A stretch of 42,293 nucleotides of DNA, from IMG/VR virus record IMGVR_UViG_3300036846_001009, positions 1-42,293 of that record. One strand, given 5' to 3'. This document shows positions 29,501 to 39,052 of the stretch, piece after piece. How positions within the stretch are numbered: the first letter of the stretch is position 1; every line of letters begins with the position of its first letter. The notes under the pieces were generated by a model. The model had not been told where the DNA came from. It did no database searches and was given only the letters and a program-made list of their open reading frames with translations. Source of the stretch: a virus. The translations under genes and the position numbers were made by a program.

Positions 29501-30716
29501 AAAGGGAACTGAAGAAGCTGATGTGCAGTGGAATCAGATGGCGCTTGATCCCAAAACTGGCGAAGTCAGAACTAACATGGCTGATGTATTGAAAGACATG
29601 GCTTCGACAGATGAAGGGTGGCAACAGCTAAAATTTATAGCCAAAAATGCTGGTATTTCTACAAATGCAAAAGAAGAAATTGCCATTGCAATGGGTGAAT
29701 CAGGTAAATGGAATGAACTTTATCTAACAGAAAAACTATTATTAGTTGATGGAGATCAAGCTCAAGTTGATTTATATGATACGATCGAAGAATTAGGCAT
29801 ATGGAATCAATACAACGCAGATAGGAAATTACTTGGAGTAACTAATGCAGATGCAGTATACAAGCTGATGGAATCCAACGGTCAACTTGAAGAATGGAAT
29901 GGACTTTCCCCACAATTAAAAACACTAATTGCGGATAATCCAGCAAAACTAACAGTTGATCAAACGAAAGCAGCACTTGAAGAATATAATAAACTTCCTC
30001 CTGCATTAAAAACATTGTTAGGTAACAACACAAATGCCGTAAATAATTTTGATAGAGCTAGAGGGAAATTGAATCTTTATAATGAGACAAAGGTTGGTGC
30101 TAAGCATCTTCATGCAACAGCAGACTATTCACAGGTTACACAAGCAAAGAACGAAATTGCTCAAGTATATAGCAAAAATGTTGTTATCGATGTTGAATAT
30201 CGTGGGAGAAGAACCGGACAGACGGCGATTCCAAATGCTAAGGGTACAAATTATCATCCGGGCGGAGATATGATCGTAAATGATCAATCTGGACCATTAT
30301 ACAAAGAGTTGGTTCAGTTCCCTGGGCAGGCTCCATTTATACCTCAAGGTCGAAATGTGTATATTCCCAATGCTCCTGCAGGAACGAAAGTTGCTCGAGC
30401 TAGTCTCACTAAATCGATCATGCGGCGCTTGGGCATTCCGAAGTATGCTGACGGCGTGGGTATTCCGGAAGATTCTTCTCTAGTTAGAAATCTAAGGAAC
30501 CTAACTCCTTCAACCGAATCAAGTTCAATTAATTTCCGTACACAAGATTACTCGAAGCAATTTGAGATGCTGATAGATATCATGTCAAACTTCGGTGAAG
30601 ATTTGAGAAATATGCAGCTAATTCTCGATGGACGAAACGTAATGAAATCAATTGAAACTAGACAAACAAATCAACAAAAACTAAATGATATCAAAGCAGG
30701 AAGGAGAACGATATGA
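26565..30716 (+). CDS. Tape measure protein
   Basis: A 1383-aa protein, TTG start at 26565 behind GGGGGCGGATGA. The N-terminal coiled-coil region (about 1-190) leads to the TP901-type core (about 190-560, with W-E-S-A-F-A-G-V-K and A-A-A-L-S-S-V-G-V-E-A-E). A Gly/Ala-rich hydrophobic region with likely membrane segments lies at about 640-700, followed by long helices with several short tandem-like units between 990 and 1180 (N-Q-Y-N-A-D-R-K-L-L and similar). It sets tail length and is ejected into the cell. I see no lysozyme or peptidase domain. Confidence 0.95.
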   Translation: MAGVTPLGNMVIKLGLDDADFGKGVANSKKQVQYLAKEMQANMKVADLAGNKLGKLGTRYDSLTQIIKAQENQVSALKKAYDGSFVDGKATDSTKRLANQLQDANGKLANYKLQLQNTAGQLARMQVETQGVTGWLNKQGDTLIKQGERIQKFGSGVSKVGNALTIGVTAPLVAGATAVTKAAIDWESAFAGVKKTSDEVVDSNGNVVYSYDDLEASLRNLAKELPSTHSEIAAVAEAAGQLGIQTENVSAFTKVMIDLGESTNMSAETAATELARFANITQMSQDKFSNLGSALVDLGNNFATTESEISAMALRLAGAGAQIGMSEGDILGFAAALSSVGVEAEAGGSAFSKVMINMQLAVEKGTGAFEELKSHADDQGVSWERLVSAVRNGGKELTGVSKEMGFTSAELKKMYKEADNSKTSLEQFADVAGMTSDKFSDMFKSNPSEAIMKFVEGLGKAEEQGSSAISVLDSMGITEVRLRDSLLRAANASGVFAGAVEMGNEAFGENTALTEEAGKRYETTESKLKMLKNEVVDAAIEFGGPLVDALRDGLEASKPFIASLGDLAKSFSSLDKEQQQNIIKWGLMAAAAGPVFKLLGSGISIVGSTTKGIGKLSKGIVELVAASAEKKAIAGLATSITGVGTAASTAVGTGTAGAAAGGIAGMGTAIAGLAGPIAIGVVALGTVAAAVYAGKKAYDEHQLAGAKWGTAVTEEQDKVISKSYELREKAVGYVNEYADGVRGSADKAIEANQEIVDSIQAAMDKEVERKKAAAETLEDPESKAKAEKAIAYEGQVNKASIEQAQKRVDRINEILSNASKNNRDLSDQERAYIEANYKQLSDKQLEQAGFDKNQRIAIESAYQDNLSKLTAKQLEDRANNVGKALNAETESYEKQKKAIADVWGENTQAYKVEMDKLDKTHRQTQESMILGLAKLRLEQGYSLEQMSAVWEQYGWTVDEVAELVNSSVDDTTKNLDMLAKGTEEADVQWNQMALDPKTGEVRTNMADVLKDMASTDEGWQQLKFIAKNAGISTNAKEEIAIAMGESGKWNELYLTEKLLLVDGDQAQVDLYDTIEELGIWNQYNADRKLLGVTNADAVYKLMESNGQLEEWNGLSPQLKTLIADNPAKLTVDQTKAALEEYNKLPPALKTLLGNNTNAVNNFDRARGKLNLYNETKVGAKHLHATADYSQVTQAKNEIAQVYSKNVVIDVEYRGRRTGQTAIPNAKGTNYHPGGDMIVNDQSGPLYKELVQFPGQAPFIPQGRNVYIPNAPAGTKVARASLTKSIMRRLGIPKYADGVGIPEDSSLVRNLRNLTPSTESSSINFRTQDYSKQFEMLIDIMSNFGEDLRNMQLILDGRNVMKSIETRQTNQQKLNDIKAGRRTI

Positions 30717-32227
30717 TTAGCGATTTAGAGATTAAATTAAATGATGTCAGTTTGTCAGATTACTTTGATTTAACCGATGAGCCAGATCGTGGTCTCTTTC
30801 CTGAAGTGCAACATGATCTGGTTCAGATGGCACAAGCAAATGGATCTCGTGCAACCAACAAAAGATTTGCACATAGAATAATCACTTTGCCATTGTACGC
30901 CTTGAGTGGAAACTTTAGACAGACAAAGGATGATTTGGCAAATGTGTTATTCGCTGAAGAACGGCAGCGACTTTGGTTCTCAGATGAACCGGATAGATAC
31001 TGGTTAGTTGAATTAACAGGAGAATCAAGCTGGAAACGATCACTTGATAGCAAAGGAGAGGCTTTCGGAGAGTTGAAGTTTTTATGTGAAGATGGATTAG
31101 CGCATGCTATGGTACCCAAACCATTTCAGATAATATCAACAAGTGAAGGTGTGCTAGCAGAAGTAAACAATACAGGAACATATAAAACGCCGATAGATAT
31201 CAATGTTACTTTTACAAGTGATGCAAATTCTATCGGTTTTGTTTCGTCCGATAGAATCGTACAGTTAGGAACATCATTTTCCGAGGATGAAGACAATGCT
31301 GTGGCTTCTGATAAGATTATGAATGATAATATGGGGTCGCCTTCTAGAAGCTTGTGGTCTTCAAATGTAGGTCGTATTCGACATAACTATGACAACGGAG
31401 ATAACACGTCAAAAATTCTTGGCGCTTGGCAATGGAATTCTGAAGATGTCACTCCATCAAGTTATGGATCAATTGATGAAACTAAACCGGGATACTGGCA
31501 TGGGCCAACATTAACGAGGTTACTTACCGAGTCGATGACCGATTTTGAAGTGTACCATCGGTTTGAGTTTAAACCAACTGGAACATCGGCACAGCGTCCA
31601 ACATGTCAAGGACTGCTTGAAATTAATTACTCTGATGCGGATAACAATTTTGTGATAGGTTTTGAGATGAAAGATACCGAAAGTAAACAGGATAGAGTTA
31701 GTTATTCATTTTTTGTAGGGGATTATCGTGCTTTTCAAGGGTATCTACCTGCTAGTGTCTTAACGACAAGCGGCGGGTTCTTTGGAGCGATAATTATGAA
31801 AAAGGTTGCTAATCAATTTACATTTCGTCTTGTTAGGTTGAATACAACTACATGGAAAGAGTCTTGGAGTTCTCCAACAAAAAACTGGTATAACAATGCC
31901 GTAGCAATGCTGCCGGTTAGTTTGATAAATATGTTTGCAGCTAAGTGGAAAAGCGATCGAGAGATGAGTATTAAACTTACTCATACAAGGATTACGCAAT
32001 ATAATACTGAAACAGAATCACTAATACCTAAAACTTTCTACAGTGGAGACAACCTTTTCGTTGAAGGTGAAACTAACCGAGTGTATATCAATGGTATTCG
32101 AGATGATAGTTACCGTGTGATCGGCAGCAGTCAGGTGTTGACTGCACCAAAAGGAAATACAGAAATAGTTGCAGTTTCAGATGGCACATTTACTGGGAAT
32201 CTTGAAATAAGGGAGCGTTACTTATGA
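30713..32227 (+). CDS. Distal tail protein (Dit), extended form
   Basis: A 504-aa Dit; the ATG overlaps the tape measure stop. Residues 1 to about 135 are the standard N-terminal ring domain (S-L-S-D-Y-F-D-L, then R-Q-T-K-D-D-L-A-N). Classical Dits have 250-300 aa; here a beta-rich insert of about 200 residues (about 220-430, with W-H-G-P-T-L-T-R, F-E-V-Y-H-R-F-E-F and similar) looks like a carbohydrate-binding jelly roll, as in evolved Dits. It may bind the cell wall before the receptor-binding protein does. Confidence 0.88.
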   Translation: MISDLEIKLNDVSLSDYFDLTDEPDRGLFPEVQHDLVQMAQANGSRATNKRFAHRIITLPLYALSGNFRQTKDDLANVLFAEERQRLWFSDEPDRYWLVELTGESSWKRSLDSKGEAFGELKFLCEDGLAHAMVPKPFQIISTSEGVLAEVNNTGTYKTPIDINVTFTSDANSIGFVSSDRIVQLGTSFSEDEDNAVASDKIMNDNMGSPSRSLWSSNVGRIRHNYDNGDNTSKILGAWQWNSEDVTPSSYGSIDETKPGYWHGPTLTRLLTESMTDFEVYHRFEFKPTGTSAQRPTCQGLLEINYSDADNNFVIGFEMKDTESKQDRVSYSFFVGDYRAFQGYLPASVLTTSGGFFGAIIMKKVANQFTFRLVRLNTTTWKESWSSPTKNWYNNAVAMLPVSLINMFAAKWKSDREMSIKLTHTRITQYNTETESLIPKTFYSGDNLFVEGETNRVYINGIRDDSYRVIGSSQVLTAPKGNTEIVAVSDGTFTGNLEIRERYL

Positions 32228-34815
32228 TTTATCACTTTTTAGATAAACAATTTAATCCTTTGACTTTGATAGATACTGAAGCTTCAGACGGCATTGTGGT
32301 TGAAGATGACATCCATACTGTAGAACTGACTAACGGTACGCTATTGAACACGTTGACTATGGATATACTCAAACAAACTGGACCAAGGATAAATGACTAT
32401 GATCCCAATGTACCCTTTGAAACATCTTTGATAAAAGAAGGTGTTAATGTTGTTTTTCAAAATGATCAAGGGGAAGATATTTGCTTGTTCGTCAGGGCGC
32501 TTGAAACAGAGGATGAAACTACTCGACCTCTATCTTGTGTAGATATTGGTACCGAACTAAGAAATGGATCAGCGACTGTTTTTGATAGTAACAATGAGCA
32601 ATATATCGAATACTATGTTGAGAGAGAGTTATACGATACTGGATGGGAAATCGGTGTGAACGAAATTAGCAGAGATATTAAGCGATTAGTTGATACTAGT
32701 AGTGATGAAACACCACTAGCAAGGCTGCAAAGGGTCTGCGAAGCTTTCGGATGTGAAATGAAATTCACAGTAGATTTTCAAAATACAAAAGTAAAACGTA
32801 AACTCGTAAACATCTATTATAAAATAGGGGCTGATAAATCGGACAAAGTTTTATATTCTGGTGTTGATGTTATATCACTGCAAAAATCTGTAGATATTGA
32901 CAACGTGATCACCGCCTTGGAGGATACGAACCATGGATTTGATGATATATCGATCGGTGATGGTCGTTTCTTTACTATGGTTGGTCAATCCATTGTCTAT
33001 GATCGTGAATCAAATGCTCTCTACGGTCGTGGAAATACTTTTAATGAACGGTTTAGTGGTTATATCACCGGCAAGTTTGCAAGTTCTAGCACTGCTCAAA
33101 TAGATAACTACAACGAAGCTGTCTCTATTTTAGAAGAACGGTGCCAACCAACGTTCGCAGCTGAAGTCGATATGCTGTTCAATGACGGTGATTTTGAGAT
33201 AGGTGACTGGTTAACATTTGTAGACGAGGATTACAACCCGGCGCTACGTCTAAAAGCCAGAGTTCTTTCAAAAGAAATTCATCGAAGTAATCCATCTGAG
33301 AACAAAGCGGTTGTCGGAAACTATCAACTTCTAGAAAGCTTGATCAGCAGTGATTTGCTAGCTAGGCAGCAACAAATGAATAAGCCGGATAGCATGTACT
33401 TAGTCAAATTGACCTCTGACAATGGTGTTAGCTTTGTTGATGGTGAAGAAAAAACAACGAATATCACTGCAACGATATATAAAGACGGTGTCGATATCAC
33501 TTCTAGTGTTTCAGTCGAGGATATCCTGTGGTTTAAGGTGGATAAAGATGGCAATCACGATACAGCATGGGAAACATTATATAAAAATGCGGGCCCAACT
33601 GTGCAAGTATCAGGGACTGAATTCACAGAAGTTTCAAGCATAAAATGCACGCTCACTGTATTTGATAACCATTTTGTTCAGGCTATTTATTTTCTGAACG
33701 GTCTAAGAGATGCAGCTAGAAAAGTACTTCGTTTGCAAACGAAAGATACCATAACTAGTATTCATATCTCTGACACTCATTATGCAACGGATTCTATTGG
33801 ACGTGATGATTTAGAAAATTATGGTCGCAGCAATAGTCATATCAAGAATGTTGCTGAACTAACAAATTTTGTAGATGTCGATTATGTGGTACTAAACGGT
33901 GATACTCACGATGGATCAACAGCGAATAAGAATATCGCTATGGCGAACTTCCGTGAAGCTGTAGGTACATTAGGTTTATCAAATGCACCGTACTTCGTTA
34001 CTTGGGGAAACCACTGTAATAATTCATGGGGAGATAGTCGAACGAATTCAATCACTAAAGTAGTGAAAAATTACGAACCCAAAGCGCCTCTTGAATATTT
34101 GCACGGGAAAGGGCGCCAAATGCTTTCCAATACAGAGATGTACGAAATTGCCACAAGACCAAGTACGATCTTTGATATTGTCGAAAATCCAATTGATAAA
34201 ATGGGCTATTACTACTACGATGTTCCGGACAAAAAGCATAGAGTAATCATATTAAACCCACAGGATATACCAGATGGTTTAGATACGGATGGCTACTTAA
34301 AATATGTCGGTATAAACGTTGCTGGTTATCGACAAGAACAGATTAGTTGGTTTTACCAAACCTTGAAGAATACACCAGACGACATGACGGTATCCATCTA
34401 TCAGCACTATCCCTTTGGAAAAAGATATTCTACATCGTTGAATTATTACCCTTACAACTACGAAATGGTTGAGGGAATTATCAATGGCTTTGTCACCGGT
34501 GGGACGTTTAGCCGAAGCTATAGTGCAAATACAGATTTTAAAGCAAGTATTTCTTGTGACTTTCAAGGTCGCAAAGGAACGCTTGCTTTTTTAGCGCATG
34601 GCCATACGCATACCGATCGTATAACGAAAGGTGACAATGGGATCGTGAATTATTCTATCGGCTGCTCTGTTAGTCGTCCTAAGAAAGACCAAGCAGATAG
34701 ACCTCTTGGAGTTTTGGAAGAAGATTTGTGGGATGTAATTGTACTAAATCCTAAGGAGCGCAAATTTAACTTAATTCGATTTGGCAAAGGATCAGATAAG
34801 GTTATCACATATTAG
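32224..34815 (+). CDS. Tail-associated protein (Tal) with C-terminal calcineurin-like phosphoesterase domain
   Basis: An 863-aa tail-tip protein. Residues 1 to about 385 are a prophage endopeptidase-type Tal baseplate domain; about 390-495 is an Ig-like linker. The C-terminus (about 508-860) has the full set of metallophosphoesterase motifs: D517-x-H519, G559-D560 (followed by T-H), G-N596-H597, H728 (Q-H-Y) and G-H794-x-H796. All five are intact, so it should be an active dinuclear metal enzyme. At the tail tip the likely substrate is a wall polymer with phosphodiester bonds such as teichoic acid, in place of the usual peptidase or lysozyme; this is inferred. Confidence 0.9.
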   Translation: MIYHFLDKQFNPLTLIDTEASDGIVVEDDIHTVELTNGTLLNTLTMDILKQTGPRINDYDPNVPFETSLIKEGVNVVFQNDQGEDICLFVRALETEDETTRPLSCVDIGTELRNGSATVFDSNNEQYIEYYVERELYDTGWEIGVNEISRDIKRLVDTSSDETPLARLQRVCEAFGCEMKFTVDFQNTKVKRKLVNIYYKIGADKSDKVLYSGVDVISLQKSVDIDNVITALEDTNHGFDDISIGDGRFFTMVGQSIVYDRESNALYGRGNTFNERFSGYITGKFASSSTAQIDNYNEAVSILEERCQPTFAAEVDMLFNDGDFEIGDWLTFVDEDYNPALRLKARVLSKEIHRSNPSENKAVVGNYQLLESLISSDLLARQQQMNKPDSMYLVKLTSDNGVSFVDGEEKTTNITATIYKDGVDITSSVSVEDILWFKVDKDGNHDTAWETLYKNAGPTVQVSGTEFTEVSSIKCTLTVFDNHFVQAIYFLNGLRDAARKVLRLQTKDTITSIHISDTHYATDSIGRDDLENYGRSNSHIKNVAELTNFVDVDYVVLNGDTHDGSTANKNIAMANFREAVGTLGLSNAPYFVTWGNHCNNSWGDSRTNSITKVVKNYEPKAPLEYLHGKGRQMLSNTEMYEIATRPSTIFDIVENPIDKMGYYYYDVPDKKHRVIILNPQDIPDGLDTDGYLKYVGINVAGYRQEQISWFYQTLKNTPDDMTVSIYQHYPFGKRYSTSLNYYPYNYEMVEGIINGFVTGGTFSRSYSANTDFKASISCDFQGRKGTLAFLAHGHTHTDRITKGDNGIVNYSIGCSVSRPKKDQADRPLGVLEEDLWDVIVLNPKERKFNLIRFGKGSDKVITY

Positions 34816-34826
34816 GAGGTGGGAAA

Positions 34827-37800
34827 ATGCCTGTCGTAAAAGATGAAATTAGTTTAGTTAAAGTTGCAAACGGTGACGATGGTCGAGGGATACTTGGCAC
34901 ACCGGTTGCAACGTATGCACAATCAACGAGTGGAACTATCCCACCAACTACATGGTCAGCAACTAGACCTAATGTACCTGCTAGTCAGTATCTTTGGACA
35001 AGGGTTGTCACAACGTATACCGATAACACAACATCCGAAACACAAACTCCAACTCTGATGGGGGCTGAAGGTGAATCTGGATTAGGCATCAAAGATAAAT
35101 CGATCAGCTATGCGGTAGGAACAAGCGGAAACACGCCGCCTACAAGTGGGTGGCAAGAAACGATTCCGACCGTATCAGCAAATCAGTATCTTTGGACTAA
35201 AACGACACTGGTTTATACAGATGAATCGAAGACTGAAGCTTATTCTGTAGGAAAGATGGGAGCGAACGGAGCGGATGCAAAACTGCTTTATCTAACTGCT
35301 TCAGCTGAAAACATGGCTTTTAATGCCGATGACACGCCTAAGACGACACAGACGATAAATATATCGGCAAAGCTTCAAAACGTCACAGGAACTGCAACGT
35401 TCACTGCTATTCCTTATATTGGTAACACTGCTCAAACCGCAATCACTCTCGGTGGAACTGGTAACACCAGAACTTTAACAAGTGCCCAGTGGAACAATAA
35501 AGATTGGACACTGATCGCCATTACCGCAACTTTGGACAATCTGAGCGATACAGTGAGTATTGTTAAGGTGAAAGATGGTGCTACAGGTGACAAAGGAGAT
35601 CAAGGGAATCAAGGAATCCCTGGGACACCGGGTGTCGATGGAAAAACTCCTTATACACACTGGGCTTATGCTTGGAGTGCTGACGGTACGGATAGATTTA
35701 CAACGCAATATCCGGGAGAAAACTTGCTTAGAAATTCGCACCCCGTTACATTGACCATGTACCAAGGTGCCACGTCCACTCGGACGCCTAACCAGACAGT
35801 CGAGGAATGGGGTGTAACAGATGCCGTGAAATATGAGTTTCCAGTGAATGTTGGAACCAACGACACGATTGTCGCTACTCACGCCGCCGGTCGATTGGTG
35901 TCTGCTGGTGTGTATTACGTTCACAGCGTCTATATAAAGAACACCGGTACTACCCGATTACGCATATCTAATAACCTAGGTATTACATTGCCTATAGAAG
36001 CCGGAGAAACTAAGCGTGTGATTTTTGGTAGTCGAAAAAGTGACGCTGGGACTGCTTCAATGCAATTCGTATACTATCGAGATAATATCAACAGTGCATT
36101 AGAGTTTACGATATGGGGGAGTAAAATTGAGGAATCAGTTGCCGAAGGGCTCCCTACAATATGGACACCACGACCCGTCGACGACTTTACCAACGCCTAT
36201 CCTACGTATGCCGGAACATACACTGATTATGAACCTACGGACAGCGAAGATCCCAGCAAATATACTTGGCAAAGAATTTTAGGTGAGTCAGGTCAAGATG
36301 GTAAGGATGGAGAAGACGGAGCAAACGGCCAAGATGCAAAAGAAGTCATCAGTGGGTATCTTTCAAATGATTCCATTATAGTACCTGCTAATGCATCTGG
36401 CACAGTAACTGACTTCACGAAAGCTCTTGGAGATTTTATTATCTACGAGGGACAAACTAAAGTTTCATCTGGTGTGACGTATTCGAAGGTTTCTGAAACT
36501 GGGATGACTAGCGCGATCAATTCAGCAGGCCGTTATACAGTTACTGCTTTGTCAGCCGATGTTGGAACGGCAACATACCAAGCGGTGTACAAAGCTGTGA
36601 CAATTCAAAAGATAATGATTGTCGTGAAGAACAAGCAAGGAGCCACAGGGCCAGCCGGATCAAACGGAACTGATGGAAAAGGAATCGTGTCTAGCGCTAC
36701 TACCTATCAAGCTGGTACTTCTGGTACAACACCGCCTACAGGAACATGGAGTACTTCAATACCTAGTGTTTCTGAGAACCAGTACCTTTGGACAAAAATT
36801 GTTCTTACTTACTCTGACAATACAAATTCAACTGCATATTCTGTGGGGAAGATGGGAGCAAAGGGGGAAACGGGTTCTACTGGATCGACAGGAGCAACGG
36901 GAGCAACAGGTAATGGGATTAAAAGTACAACTATCAATTTTGCTAGTTCTACTAGTGGGACAACAGCGCCTAGTAGTGGGTGGACCACATCAATTCCCAC
37001 AGTAGCTGCGGGAAGCTTCTTATGGACAAGGACAGTATTAACTTTCACAGATAATACAACAAACACTTCATACACTGTAGCAAAACAAGGTGAAAAGGGC
37101 GATCCGACTGGAATAATCAGTCAATCGACAGTACCAACTAATCCCTATGTTGGTATGCTTTGGCAAAATACAGGAGCAAGTGGATATATTATCGGGGCTA
37201 CCTATCAATGGAATGGCAGCAAATTTAATCTATATATATTTACAGCAGATAATATAGTAGCTACTACATTGTCTGCAATCACTGCTAATTTGGGGAATAT
37301 TACAGCTGGAAATATATCTGGTGTAACTATTAGTGGTTCTAAATTTATCAATTCGGGAACAACTACAATTGATGGTAATGAGATGGATTATACAACTACC
37401 CTTGAAGGAAGCTACGAATCCGAATGGAAGCTGAAGGCGAGTAATTTGAATGGCCGATTGATAATTAATCCGACTATTCTCGCATCTTCGGCATGGAATG
37501 ACATTCCTAAAAATGAACCTGCATGGGCATGGAGCGTAAGCAACGCCGGAATATATACTGCGAGGGCTGGCACAAGGTCAAATACTTCTCTATCAAATAA
37601 TGCATCATATGGTCCAGATGGAATTACCATGGCTAGTGAATTATACGCATCCACGTATGGTAATGTCTTCTTAAGTTATTTGGATCTATTAACAATAAAT
37701 CCAACGTTATTAAATCCTGCAGCAAATTTTGAAACGTATTCGAATGCTTGGATTCCTACTGCTAAAAGAACAGTCGGAAGAGTTATTACACTCAGCGGAG

Positions 37801-38039
37801 CTTTTAAAAATAATGTAATTTTACCATCCGCAGATGAAACAGTTATGGGGTATGTTCCAGAGTGGGCTTATCCCACGCAAGATATTAACTTCAGGGTGAA
37901 CGGCTCTGGTATTAATACGTTCTTGCTTAAAATAAAATCAAATGGACAAATTACCATCAGTCGATATGGAACAACATCCATGATCAATGTTCCAATAGGT
38001 GCATGGCTGAATCTATCGTGCGTATATTCGGCTTCATAA
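34827..38039 (+). CDS. Receptor-binding/tail fibre protein with repeated modules
   Basis: A 1070-aa fibre. A module of about 60 residues (T-S-G-T-x-P-P-x-x-x-W, then Q-Y-L-W-T-K and D-N-T-x-S-x-x-Y-S-V-G-K-M-G) occurs four times, beginning near 27, 92, 625 and 702. Three collagen-like G-x-y segments lie near 249-273, 486-505 and 679-697. Between the pairs (about 295-450) is a jelly-roll like a CBM. The C-terminal 250 residues form the likely receptor-binding head. AGGAGGTG precedes the ATG. Confidence 0.85.
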   Translation: MPVVKDEISLVKVANGDDGRGILGTPVATYAQSTSGTIPPTTWSATRPNVPASQYLWTRVVTTYTDNTTSETQTPTLMGAEGESGLGIKDKSISYAVGTSGNTPPTSGWQETIPTVSANQYLWTKTTLVYTDESKTEAYSVGKMGANGADAKLLYLTASAENMAFNADDTPKTTQTINISAKLQNVTGTATFTAIPYIGNTAQTAITLGGTGNTRTLTSAQWNNKDWTLIAITATLDNLSDTVSIVKVKDGATGDKGDQGNQGIPGTPGVDGKTPYTHWAYAWSADGTDRFTTQYPGENLLRNSHPVTLTMYQGATSTRTPNQTVEEWGVTDAVKYEFPVNVGTNDTIVATHAAGRLVSAGVYYVHSVYIKNTGTTRLRISNNLGITLPIEAGETKRVIFGSRKSDAGTASMQFVYYRDNINSALEFTIWGSKIEESVAEGLPTIWTPRPVDDFTNAYPTYAGTYTDYEPTDSEDPSKYTWQRILGESGQDGKDGEDGANGQDAKEVISGYLSNDSIIVPANASGTVTDFTKALGDFIIYEGQTKVSSGVTYSKVSETGMTSAINSAGRYTVTALSADVGTATYQAVYKAVTIQKIMIVVKNKQGATGPAGSNGTDGKGIVSSATTYQAGTSGTTPPTGTWSTSIPSVSENQYLWTKIVLTYSDNTNSTAYSVGKMGAKGETGSTGSTGATGATGNGIKSTTINFASSTSGTTAPSSGWTTSIPTVAAGSFLWTRTVLTFTDNTTNTSYTVAKQGEKGDPTGIISQSTVPTNPYVGMLWQNTGASGYIIGATYQWNGSKFNLYIFTADNIVATTLSAITANLGNITAGNISGVTISGSKFINSGTTTIDGNEMDYTTTLEGSYESEWKLKASNLNGRLIINPTILASSAWNDIPKNEPAWAWSVSNAGIYTARAGTRSNTSLSNNASYGPDGITMASELYASTYGNVFLSYLDLLTINPTLLNPAANFETYSNAWIPTAKRTVGRVITLSGAFKNNVILPSADETVMGYVPEWAYPTQDINFRVNGSGINTFLLKIKSNGQITISRYGTTSMINVPIGAWLNLSCVYSAS

Positions 38040-38050
38040 GGAGGGATAGC

Positions 38051-38329
38051 GTGTTAGATGAGTTTAAAGAAAGATATATTGAAGAATGTATAATCAATGG
38101 ACGAATGTCAAAGGATCTGAGTTCTTTATTTGAAGTCATAGCCCACGAAGAATTTGGGGATGATCCGCTAAAAATGGATGCATTCATTCAATCAATTGTT
38201 GATGAAAATACCGAGATTGAACCGTCTGAGTTTGATTTATTGAAACTAGAAAATGAAGAATTGAAGCAACGTCAGGAAATGGCAGAGGAAGCTTTGCTAA
38301 CTTTGTCTGATATGTTACTAAGCAGATAA
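38051..38329 (+). CDS. Small late protein, helical
   Basis: A 92-aa protein; the GTG at 38051 follows AAGGAGGGATAGC, so the longer frame from 38003 is not used. Acidic, all helical, with a coiled-coil end (L-L-K-L-E-N-E-E-L-K-Q-R-Q-E). Comparable genes follow the fibre gene in many siphophages; function unknown. Confidence 0.7.
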   Translation: MLDEFKERYIEECIINGRMSKDLSSLFEVIAHEEFGDDPLKMDAFIQSIVDENTEIEPSEFDLLKLENEELKQRQEMAEEALLTLSDMLLSR

Positions 38330-38339
38330 GGAGGAAAAA

Positions 38340-38483
38340 ATGATGAGCTATTCAGCGCTAGAAATGTTATATGCGACTCACATCATTGAAGGCAAACGAA
38401 CAATTGAGAGCGTGCCTTCATCAATTCGTGAAGATGTTGCAGAAATTGTCACCAACGCAAAAAAGCAAGAAGAAACAAAGTAG
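38340..38483 (+). CDS. XkdX/CD1375-like small protein
   Basis: A 47-aa protein, ATG behind AAGGAGGAAAAA (a second ATG follows directly). It has the XkdX-type pattern Y-A-T-H-I-I-E-G-K-R-T-I-E-S-V-P. Such proteins lie between tail fibre and holin in Firmicutes phages. Its TAG overlaps a GTG that may start the next small gene. Confidence 0.75.
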   Translation: MMSYSALEMLYATHIIEGKRTIESVPSSIREDVAEIVTNAKKQEETK

Positions 38484-38590
38484 TGGGATATGTAGTGGCA
38501 GGAGCAATCGGCTTAACAGTCGGTTGCTTTTTGTTTCAGAAAGTAGGTGGCATATGTTCAGTTGGGGGAAATCAGAATGAAAGAATTAAT
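38483..38590 (+). CDS. Possible 35-aa membrane peptide
   Basis: The GTG overlaps the preceding stop (TAGTG). The peptide has one hydrophobic Gly-rich segment (V-V-A-G-A-I-G-L-T-V-G-C-F-L-F). It contains a terminator-like hairpin in its coding sequence and overlaps the next start, so it may be coupled to both neighbours or may not be a gene at all. Confidence 0.4.
38504..38532 (+). terminator. Terminator-like hairpin before the lysis genes
   Basis: GCAATCGGC, loop TTAACA, GTCGGTTGC, then five T. The nine pairs (two G-U) make it a credible attenuator between tail and lysis genes. Confidence 0.65.
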
Positions 38591-39041
38591 AGAAATTAAT
38601 AGTTTCTGGGCAGCACTATTTGGTAGTGGATTATTGGCTACCCTTTGGCGAGTTGGTACATGGGTCACTAAACTAGTTAAAGCCAAAAGGGCCGAGAACG
38701 ATCTTAGGGAACAAACAATCACCGCCTTAGAAACGGCAAATACGGAACAAGATAAACGCCTTAAAAATGTAGAGGATTATCAGGCGATGGCTGAGGTCAG
38801 AAGCCAGAAAATCGTCAAAGCTGAGAAGGCTTCACTCCATAATCAAATATGGAATAAAGCGGATGAGTATATCAAGCGTGGGTATATCACTGTTGGTGAG
38901 TTGAACAACTTTGATTATCTATTTGAAGCCTATAAGAATCTAGGCGGAAATGGAACTGGCGACACATTGCGTGCTAAGGTATCTAATTTGAATGTACGTG
39001 ATGAAGGTATTTTGCAACAAAAAGAAATAGATGAACATTAG
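38577..39041 (+). CDS. Membrane-anchored lysis-module protein
   Basis: A 154-aa protein; ATG 38577 behind GGGGGAAATCAG. One span (about 8-30), then a coiled coil, then the conserved Y-I-K-R-G-Y-I-T-V-G-E-L-N-N-F-D-Y-L-F region ending G-G-N-G-T-G. This type precedes holins in many Gram-positive phages; it may regulate holin timing or anchor to the envelope. Confidence 0.75.
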   Translation: MKELIEINSFWAALFGSGLLATLWRVGTWVTKLVKAKRAENDLREQTITALETANTEQDKRLKNVEDYQAMAEVRSQKIVKAEKASLHNQIWNKADEYIKRGYITVGELNNFDYLFEAYKNLGGNGTGDTLRAKVSNLNVRDEGILQQKEIDEH

Positions 39042-39052
39042 GAGGAACTATC

